Assembly: GCF_003054245.1 (NCBI RefSeq)
Contig: NZ_QBKR01000015.1
Location: forward strand, 1-64,000
DNA: 64,000 nucleotides
Direction of reading: 5' to 3'
DNA from: Melghirimyces profundicolus
GTDB lineage: Bacteria; Bacillota; Bacilli; Thermoactinomycetales; DSM-45169
Shown: in pieces, positions 58,461 through 64,000 of the stretch
Position numbering within the stretch: the stretch's first letter is position 1
How the letters are laid out: each line of letters starts with the position of its first letter
The notes under the pieces: model-generated
Told to the model about the DNA's origin: nothing
The model's input: only the letters and a program-made list of their open reading frames with translations
The model's database searches: none
Program-made: the position numbers and the translations under genes

Positions 58461-59705
58461 GTGTCTGCAGAAATCGGTCACCGGCTCAGACAAGCCCGGG
58501 AGTCCCAGGGACTTTCCCTGGAAGAGATGGAACATCATACCCGGATTCCCGCCCATGATCTGGCGGTACTGGAGGCGGGGGATTTCAGCCGGATTTCCAG
58601 TCCTTATTATGTCCGCGCGTATTTAAGGACTTATGCCCAAACTCTCGGCCTTAACCCCCGGGAGATCCTGGATGAGTACCGGAGGGGAGTGGCCGCTGGG
58701 GGGATGCAGACGCCCGACCGCAGACGAAAAGGTCCGTTTGCCGGGACCGGCTCCGACCCGGGGGAAGGGCGGGGCCGGTCCCGGCTTCCTTCCCGGCGGC
58801 CGAGGAACTCGCCTCCCCCGGCGGCCCCGCCTTTTGGCAGCCAGGAGAGTTTGGAAGCGGGTGAGCCGGGACGAAATTTGCCTGCCTCCGGGGGAATGAA
58901 TCGGTTTCCCAGGGGGCGCGGCCGGACGGGAGTGGATGAACGGGACCGCTTTCATGAAGAAGCGGCAGCGGGGCTCATGCCCGGAGAGGATGGAGCGCCC
59001 GGAGGCGGAGGCTCCCGCAGGGTCAGCATGCCGCCGGATCTTCCGGAACCTCAGGAGCTGGGTCTCTCCCCGCGTAAACCGGGGGAAACGGAAGGCTCCG
59101 AGGTTTCCGAAGACGTGGGTCCTTCCCGCCGGGCGGACGGGGACGTTCGCCAAGGTCGCGGCCACCGCAAACAGGGTGGAAAAACAAAAGCTCAGAGAAA
59201 AAAGGAGAGCAATCTTGGAACGTGGTATACCCGGTTTCTGATCGTGATGGCCATTCTTTTAATCCCTGCCGCCATTTACCTTTTCGCCCTCATGTCCGAA
59301 GCCGGATCCGGTGATGCCGAAAATCAAGTGCCCCAAAAGGAAGACAAAGGGACGGAGGGGGCGGACAAACCGGAGTCAAATTCTGCAGCTGAACCGATTC
59401 TCACCCCGGTGGAGACCGGCGGGAAAGGAACGGACCGTTATGAGCTGATGAAAGCGGACCACATCGAACTGAAGCTGAAGGGAAAAGGGGAATGCTGGCT
59501 CCAGATCCGGGCGCAGGAAGTCGGGGCGGTGTTGAAAGAAGCTGTCCTCAAAAAAGGCGAAACGTTATCCTTCCCCTATAAAAAAGGAAACGAGCTTTAC
59601 CTGTTCCTGGGACGGCCTCCCGATGTCGATGTGACCGTAAACGGTAAAAAGATCAAAACCTCTTACGAGAACCGAAAATTGATACACATTTCCCTTGTCA
59701 AATGA
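58461..59705 (+). CDS. RodZ-type helix-turn-helix membrane protein, paralog 2
   Basis: The 414-residue product has the same plan as its neighbours: HTH_25 (IGHRLRQARESQGLSLEEM; SPYYVRAYLRTYAQTLGL), a ~170-residue disordered linker rich in P, G, R and E, a membrane helix at about 258-279 (FLIVMAILLIPAAIYLFAL) and a DUF4115-like domain with VTVNGKKIKTSY. GTG 58461 is 6 nt after AGGAGGTG; an in-frame GTG at 58452 lies in that site. It is 35 bp after paralog 1, so probably the same transcript, and is followed by a terminator. Confidence 0.85.
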   Translation: MSAEIGHRLRQARESQGLSLEEMEHHTRIPAHDLAVLEAGDFSRISSPYYVRAYLRTYAQTLGLNPREILDEYRRGVAAGGMQTPDRRRKGPFAGTGSDPGEGRGRSRLPSRRPRNSPPPAAPPFGSQESLEAGEPGRNLPASGGMNRFPRGRGRTGVDERDRFHEEAAAGLMPGEDGAPGGGGSRRVSMPPDLPEPQELGLSPRKPGETEGSEVSEDVGPSRRADGDVRQGRGHRKQGGKTKAQRKKESNLGTWYTRFLIVMAILLIPAAIYLFALMSEAGSGDAENQVPQKEDKGTEGADKPESNSAAEPILTPVETGGKGTDRYELMKADHIELKLKGKGECWLQIRAQEVGAVLKEAVLKKGETLSFPYKKGNELYLFLGRPPDVDVTVNGKKIKTSYENRKLIHISLVK

Positions 59706-59730
59706 GGCTCCCGGGAGGCGGGAGCCTTTT
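59706..59730 (+). terminator. Terminator between rodZ paralogs 2 and 3
   Basis: GGCTCCCG / CGGGAGCC stem with GGAGG loop and TTTT; flanking TGTCAAA and TTTTGACA can extend the stem. Confidence 0.85.
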
Positions 59731-59758
59731 GACATGACCTTGGAAACTCGGTTATACT
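59729..59758 (+). promoter_or_regulatory. Promoter of rodZ paralog 3
   Basis: Consensus TTGACA (59729-59734), 18-bp spacer, TATACT (59753-59758). The -35 is inside the 3' edge of the terminator, so paralog 3 can be expressed apart from the first two. Confidence 0.65.
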
Positions 59759-59850
59759 GTATCGGGACTTCAGACCCGGGTTTCCCTCATCTTCTGAAAG
59801 TGGAGAAGAGTCGGGCCCCCGCAGGTGGCGGCAGGAGGTGTCACAGACTG

Positions 59851-60678
59851 ATGGCGAAACCGACCGACCGGTTGCGAGAGATGCGGGAGAGAGCCGGTTT
59901 GTCACTGGAAGAAGTACAGGACCGGACTAAAATCCAGGTGAGATATCTTCGGGCTGCGGAAGAAGGGGATTTCGACCGTTTTCCCGGGAAATTCTACACC
60001 CGTGCGTTTTTGCGGGCCTACGGAGAGTTTCTGGGGCTGGATCCGGCTCCCCTTCTCCGGCAATTGGAAGAAGTCACGGCTTCTTCGGAAGAGCCGGAAC
60101 CTTCTCCGGCGGCAACGCTCAGCCGAAAAGAGCGTTATGCGGCGGGGCGGCGTTCTTCTTCCGTGAGAGTCCGCCGTCTGCTGCCGGGATCGAACCCGCC
60201 TTCCCGGAAAAGGTACGCTTGGTTGCTTCTCGTGTTGTTCGTCTTGTTGATCCCCGCGGTCATCTATTACTTCTCCGCGGCGGAGAAACAGACAGGGGAC
60301 CCGGAAAAGCCGGCGGCGGCTGAAGCCCAGGGTGGACAGGCTGGAAAGGAGAAACCATCGGCTGAGATTGAATTGGTAAAACCCTCGGAAACGTATGAGT
60401 ACGGAGATCTGTTTCTGGTGACGAAAGCAAAAGAAGTGGAAGTGACCCTGGAAGCAAAGAAGGACACTTGGTTCCGGTATCGTGCGGGCGGCCCGACAAA
60501 GGACGTGACCGAAGAAGCGGATCTTCCGGCGGGAGAGAAGAAGACATTCCGACATCCCGAATGGGTCTCCCTTCTGCTGAAGAATCCGAACCATGTCAAA
60601 CTGACCGTCAACGGCCATGTGATTGAAACCTCGGAGACGACAGAGTCCCACGCCTACCAATTGAAACTGAAGAAATGA
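59851..60678 (+). CDS. rodZ: RodZ-type helix-turn-helix membrane protein, paralog 3 (closest to classical RodZ)
   Basis: The 275-residue product has HTH_25 (DRLREMRERAGLSLEEVQDRTKIQVRYL in parts; GKFYTRAFLRAYGEFLGLDP), a short basic linker, a membrane helix at about 122-142 (WLLLVLFVLLIPAVIYYF) and a DUF4115-like domain (VEVTLEAKKDTWFRYR; VKLTVNGHVIE). Size and HTH match B. subtilis RodZ (YmfM) best, and it is the copy nearest pgsA as in that species. ATG 59851 is 10 nt after AGGAGGTG. It has its own promoter and terminator. Confidence 0.88.
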   Translation: MAKPTDRLREMRERAGLSLEEVQDRTKIQVRYLRAAEEGDFDRFPGKFYTRAFLRAYGEFLGLDPAPLLRQLEEVTASSEEPEPSPAATLSRKERYAAGRRSSSVRVRRLLPGSNPPSRKRYAWLLLVLFVLLIPAVIYYFSAAEKQTGDPEKPAAAEAQGGQAGKEKPSAEIELVKPSETYEYGDLFLVTKAKEVEVTLEAKKDTWFRYRAGGPTKDVTEEADLPAGEKKTFRHPEWVSLLLKNPNHVKLTVNGHVIETSETTESHAYQLKLKK

Positions 60679-60683
60679 CCCGG

Positions 60684-60722
60684 GCAGGGGCCGACGGTTG
60701 CCGGTCGGGCCTCTGCTTTTTT
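60684..60722 (+). terminator. Terminator of rodZ paralog 3
   Basis: GCAGGGGCC-GAC pairs with GGTC-GGGCCTCTGC (one mismatch, small bulge), followed by TTTTTT. Confidence 0.8.
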
Positions 60723-60761
60723 GACGGGGCACCCAACACGCTCGCAAGTCACGCCGGGATC

Positions 60762-60770
60762 TGGTATAAT
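60762..60770 (+). promoter_or_regulatory. Extended -10 promoter before pgsA region
   Basis: TGGTATAAT, a TGn extended consensus -10. No good -35 is seen. Transcription would start near 60777. Confidence 0.55.
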
Positions 60771-60776
60771 CGGGCC

Positions 60777-60978
60777 ATAAGTGCGGAAAGACTGAAAACG
60801 AACACGCATGCCCCCGGACTCGGGAGAACCGACGGTATTTCCCGCGACTGTGGCGGTGCCCGCTTTGAGCCCTGCTTGCCGAAAGGGCTTGTTTTGTTCA
60901 ACAGGTTTTGCCATTGAATACATATTCCTGCCTTCGAGGGTCCGGCGGGAACCGCGGTTATGCTTCCGCCGGTTTTTG
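60777..60978 (+). ncRNA. Putative ~200-nt small RNA or attenuated leader upstream of pgsA
   Basis: Bounded by the TGGTATAAT promoter and a strong terminator (60942-60978). It contains several hairpins (CCCG/CGGG near 60812-60825; AGCCCT/AGGGCT near 60868-60890), and GCGGAA near the 5' end can pair with TTCCGC of the terminator stem, a possible antiterminator. No ORF inside is convincing. I could not match it to a known riboswitch or housekeeping RNA by eye. Confidence 0.35.
60942..60978 (+). terminator. Terminator in the pgsA leader
   Basis: CCGGCGG (60942-60948) pairs with CCGCCGG (60966-60972), extended by GAA/TTC with one bulge, followed by TTTTT. Confidence 0.85.
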
Positions 60979-60991
60979 ATTCAGCCCGATT

Positions 60992-61153
60992 ATGGTAAGG
61001 TTAGATGAGCGAGACCTGGTCGGTGGAGACGAACACCTGCCGGGGAGCCCGGGTTATGCGGGTGACGAATACAAAACGGACGCGGAGAAGTGGCGGGAGA
61101 TACGCCCGCACCCTGCGCCCTTCGATCCTGCGGGGGGAGGTTCGCTGACGTGA
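60992..61153 (+). CDS. Possible 53-residue protein coupled to pgsA
   Basis: ATG 60992 opens a frame beginning MVRLDERDLVGGDEH and ending FDPAGGGSLT, whose TGA stop overlaps the GTG start of pgsA (GTGA at 61150-61153). Codon choice is GC-rich at third positions and the product is hydrophilic and acidic, as expected for a real small protein. Against it: no good binding site precedes the ATG, and an overlapping frame from 61005 is also open. I do not recognise the sequence. It may serve mainly as a translational coupler for pgsA. Confidence 0.35.
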   Translation: MVRLDERDLVGGDEHLPGSPGYAGDEYKTDAEKWREIRPHPAPFDPAGGGSLT

Positions 61154-61734
61154 ATCTGGCCAACAAGATCACACTGGCCCGAATTTTCCTCGTACCAGTG
61201 GTGATGCTGTTCCTGCTTGTAAGATACGATCTGGGTCAAATCCGTTTCGGCGAAGGGGTTATCACCGTCAGTGAAATTATCGCCACGTTGGTGTTCATCC
61301 TGGCGGCGGTGACCGACGGCTTGGACGGCTATATCGCCCGAAAGCGGAGGCTGGTGACCAATCTGGGGAAATTTCTCGACCCCCTGGCGGACAAGTTGTT
61401 GATCTCCGCTGCATTGATCTCCCTGGTGGAGATGCAGCGGTTGGACGCCTGGATTGCCATTGTGATCATCAGCCGGGAGTTTGCGGTGACGGGCTTAAGG
61501 CTGGTGGCTGCAGCCGAAGGAAAGGTCATTTCGGCCAGCCGCCTCGGAAAGTTGAAAACGATCGTACAAATCATCGCCTTGGCGGCTCTGATGTTGAACA
61601 ACTTTCCGTTCTCCTCCATCGCCTTTCCTTTTTCCCTGATTTTAATTTGGTTGGCAGTCATTATTACGATTGTATCCGGGATTGATTATTTCTTAAAAAA
61701 CCGAAGTGTGATCCGTTTTTCGAAATCGCGTTGA
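61150..61734 (+). CDS. pgsA: CDP-diacylglycerol-glycerol-3-phosphate 3-phosphatidyltransferase
   Basis: Makes phosphatidylglycerol phosphate, first step to phosphatidylglycerol. The 194-residue product has six hydrophobic helices and the CDP-alcohol phosphotransferase motif DGLDGYIARKRRLVTNLG followed by KFLDPLADK. GTG 61150 follows GGGGGGAGG by 8-10 nt. The substrate comes from CdsA (11282-12082). It follows rodZ and precedes cinA as in B. subtilis. Confidence 0.96.
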   Translation: MNLANKITLARIFLVPVVMLFLLVRYDLGQIRFGEGVITVSEIIATLVFILAAVTDGLDGYIARKRRLVTNLGKFLDPLADKLLISAALISLVEMQRLDAWIAIVIISREFAVTGLRLVAAAEGKVISASRLGKLKTIVQIIALAALMLNNFPFSSIAFPFSLILIWLAVIITIVSGIDYFLKNRSVIRFSKSR

Positions 61735-61758
61735 TCACGGACGAAAGGAAGTCGTCGG

Positions 61759-63021
61759 ATGCGCGCTGAACTCGTGGCGGTCGGGACCGAACTGTTGTTG
61801 GGTCAAATCGTGGACACCCACTCCGCTTTTCTGTCGCGGGAGTTATCGGAACTGGGGATCGATGTCTACTTTCATACATCCGTGGGGGACAACCGGGAGC
61901 GGCTCCGGGAAGTGGTTCGCCAGGCGGTTTCCCGCTCCGATCTGGTCATTTTCACCGGAGGACTGGGCCCCACCGAAGATGACTTAACCAAAGAGACAGT
62001 GGCTGAGGTCCTGGGGGTTCCGCTGGTGGAACACCCCCCGTCGGTCGCCGTACTGGAACGGATGTTTTCGGATCGGGGGCTTTCCGTCCCGGCATCCAAC
62101 TATAAGCAGGCACTGATGTTCGAGGGGGGGACTGTCTTCGCCAACCCCAACGGGACCGCCCCCGGCGCGGCGGTCACCGTTCGCGGCACCACCTGCGTTC
62201 TTCTTCCGGGTCCGCCCACGGAGCTTTATCCGATGTACCGTGCGGAAGTGCGGCCCTTTCTGATGTCGATCCGCCCGTCGGAGGAAGTGGTGGTCTCCAA
62301 GGTACTCCGCTTTTACGGAATCGGGGAATCCCATCTGATGGAACGAATCGATGAACGGATCCGCAATCAGGATAATCCGACGCTGGCTCCCTTGGCGAAG
62401 GAGGGAGAGGTGACCCTCCGACTGACAGCGAAAGCGGCGGACCGCAAACGGGCCCTTGACATGATTGAGCCGGTGAAAAAAGCGATCCTCCGGTCCGTCG
62501 GCCGATATGTCTACGGTGAAGATGAGAAAACCCTGGAGAAGGCGGTTGTCCGGGCTCTGGTCCGGAGGGGAAAAACGATGGCGCTGGCAGAAAGCTGCAC
62601 CGGGGGGGGCCTGGCCCGGATGGTGACCTCGGTTCCCGGCAGCAGTGCCGCCTTCAGCGGCGGGATCGTCTGTTACACCCATGCGGTGAAAGAACATCAG
62701 TTGGGGGTGCCTTCGAACATTCTGAAGAGCCGGGGGGCCGTCAGCATGGAAGCTGCCAAGGCCCTCGCGGAGGGAGCTTCCCACCGGATCGGTGCCGATT
62801 ACGGCATCGGAGTCACCGGTGTGGCCGGTCCCGATCCGGCGGAGGGAAAACCCGTCGGCCTCGTTTACGTGGGACTGGCTGAACGGGGAAGACCGACACG
62901 CGTCCACCGGCTCTTCCTGAGCGGTTCGCGGGAGAAGATCCAGATCCGGGCGGCGAAACATGCACTCTTTATTCTCTTGGAACGATTGAAGAAAGGTGAA
63001 GCGACCCATGAAGTCATTTGA
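61759..63021 (+). CDS. cinA: CinA family competence/damage-inducible protein
   Basis: The 420-residue product has an N-terminal MoCF-like domain ([32 protein letters not shown]) and a C-terminal nicotinamide-mononucleotide amidase-like domain ([41 protein letters not shown]). The role is in pyridine-nucleotide salvage, and it is linked with recA in many Gram-positives. ATG 61759 follows AAAGGAAG. It overlaps the next gene by 14 bp, and that gene is not recA. Confidence 0.95.
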   Translation: MRAELVAVGTELLLGQIVDTHSAFLSRELSELGIDVYFHTSVGDNRERLREVVRQAVSRSDLVIFTGGLGPTEDDLTKETVAEVLGVPLVEHPPSVAVLERMFSDRGLSVPASNYKQALMFEGGTVFANPNGTAPGAAVTVRGTTCVLLPGPPTELYPMYRAEVRPFLMSIRPSEEVVVSKVLRFYGIGESHLMERIDERIRNQDNPTLAPLAKEGEVTLRLTAKAADRKRALDMIEPVKKAILRSVGRYVYGEDEKTLEKAVVRALVRRGKTMALAESCTGGGLARMVTSVPGSSAAFSGGIVCYTHAVKEHQLGVPSNILKSRGAVSMEAAKALAEGASHRIGADYGIGVTGVAGPDPAEGKPVGLVYVGLAERGRPTRVHRLFLSGSREKIQIRAAKHALFILLERLKKGEATHEVI

Positions 63022-64000
63022 CAGTTTTGAGTTGGATCCCCTCATTCTGAAAGGGATCCGGGACATGGGCTTTGAAGAGCCCTCTCCGATCCAGGCGGAA
63101 TGCATTCCCGCTGTTCTCCGCGGGGAGGATGTCATCGGTCAGGCGCAGACGGGGACCGGAAAAACGGCGGCTTTCGGTATTCCGCTCCTGGAACATGTGG
63201 ACACCAGCCGTCAGAAGGTCCAGGCCGTGGTGCTGGCTCCCACGCGGGAACTGGCCATCCAGGTTTCCGAGGAACTTCGCAAAATCGGGCGGCCCAAGCG
63301 GGTCAAAACTCTGCCCATTTACGGGGGACAGCCGATCGGCCGCCAGATTAAAGCCCTGAAGCAGGGGGTTCATGTGGTGATCGGGACACCGGGGCGGATG
63401 CTGGATCACCTCCGTCGGAAAACCCTCCGGCTGGACGATGTGGAAACCTTGGTGTTGGATGAGGCCGATGAAATGCTGGATATGGGCTTCATCGAAGACA
63501 TTGAAGCGGTGATGGACTATTTACCGGAAAGCCGGCAATTGCTTCTCTTCTCGGCCACCATCCCGCCGGCCATTCGTCGCCTGGCCCAGAAATATATGAA
63601 AAAACCTCACTATATCACCGTGAGCCGGGGGGAAGTGACGGCCCCGGTGATTGAGCAGGTCTATTACAGGGTGCTGGAAAACAACAAATTGGAATCCCTG
63701 TGCCGGATTCTGGACAGCGAAGATGTGGAGCAAGGGATCCTGTTTTGCCGAACGAAAAAAGGAGTGGACGAGTTGGCGGAATCTCTCTCGGCACGGGGAT
63801 ATCTCGCCGACGGCCTTCACGGGGACATGGCTCAGCAGCAGCGGGACCGGGTGATGAACGCGTTCCGTCGCGGGGACATCGAGCTCTTGGTGGCCACGGA
63901 CGTGGCGGCCCGGGGAATCGACGTCGGCACGGTTTCCCACGTGATTAACTACGACATTCCCCAGGACGCGGAGAGCTACGTCCACCGGATCGGCCGGACC
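63008..64000 (+). CDS. DEAD-box ATP-dependent RNA helicase (partial, runs off window)
   Basis: 331 codons are visible, without a stop. All helicase motifs up to VI are present in order: Q motif [23 protein letters not shown], Ia PTRELA, Ib [43 protein letters not shown] and VI HRIGRT at the very end. It resembles CshA/DeaD-type cold-shock and mRNA-decay helicases; the missing C-terminal tail decides the exact class. ATG 63008 follows AAAGGTGA, and it overlaps cinA. Confidence 0.93.
   Translation, partial: MKSFDSFELDPLILKGIRDMGFEEPSPIQAECIPAVLRGEDVIGQAQTGTGKTAAFGIPLLEHVDTSRQKVQAVVLAPTRELAIQVSEELRKIGRPKRVKTLPIYGGQPIGRQIKALKQGVHVVIGTPGRMLDHLRRKTLRLDDVETLVLDEADEMLDMGFIEDIEAVMDYLPESRQLLLFSATIPPAIRRLAQKYMKKPHYITVSRGEVTAPVIEQVYYRVLENNKLESLCRILDSEDVEQGILFCRTKKGVDELAESLSARGYLADGLHGDMAQQQRDRVMNAFRRGDIELLVATDVAARGIDVGTVSHVINYDIPQDAESYVHRIGRT

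Overview
The window is a 64-kb chromosomal segment of a moderately GC-rich, endospore-forming Bacillota of the order Bacillales. The spore genes ymxH, spoVFA/spoVFB and spoIIIE, together with codY, polC, the ylx/ymf genes and a near-perfect Bacillus subtilis gene order (topA to cinA), support this. The high GC and the gene-order details fit the Thermoactinomycetaceae (Kroppenstedtia/Melghirimyces/Planifilum type), but that family assignment is an inference and not read directly from a marker gene. Every confidently identified gene lies on the + strand.

Layout. (1) 1-825: the right end of a repeat element and a small orphan gene on the minus strand. (2) 826-7243: topA, trmFO, hslV, hslU, codY. 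The xerC/codV gene expected between trmFO and hslV is missing; its place holds a CodY-like box, a promoter and a terminator. (3) 7396-16375: translation and envelope genes rpsB, tsf, pyrH, frr, uppS, cdsA, dxr, rasP, proS. (4) 16905-30000: polC, then the rimP-nusA-rnpM-ylxQ-infB-ylxP-rbfA-nrnA-truB-ribF-rpsO operon. (5) 30109-35131: pnp, ylxY-like, mlpA, dut. (6) 35795-46437: ymxH, the dipicolinate synthase pair spoVFA/spoVFB, the diaminopimelate genes asd-dapG-dapA, then rnjB, tepA, ylzJ and spoIIIE. (7) 46701-51343: a nucleoside ABC importer (nupNOPQ type). (8) 51937-57206: ymfF, ymfH, ymfI (linked to EF-P 5-aminopentanol modification), ymfJ, ymfK. (9) 57238-60678: three consecutive RodZ-type genes where one is usual. 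(10) 60679-64000: a possible small RNA or leader, a small ORF coupled to pgsA, then pgsA, cinA and a DEAD-box helicase cut by the window edge.

How the genes work together. DNA topology and replication (topA, polC), RNA metabolism (nusA, pnp, rnjB, rnpM, nrnA), ribosome assembly and translation (rpsB, tsf, frr, rimP, infB, rbfA, rpsO, truB, the EF-P modification genes) and envelope or spore making (uppS, cdsA, dxr, rasP, the DAP and dipicolinate genes, pgsA, rodZ) are interleaved in the standard Bacillales core.

The main unusual features are: a dispersed family of five MITE-like elements with terminal inverted repeats, nested hairpins and 1 to 8 copies of a ~53-bp unit; the tandem triplication of rodZ; the replacement of xerC by a putative CodY-controlled leader in front of hslVU-codY; and an unassigned promoter-terminator transcript plus a 53-codon ORF in front of pgsA.
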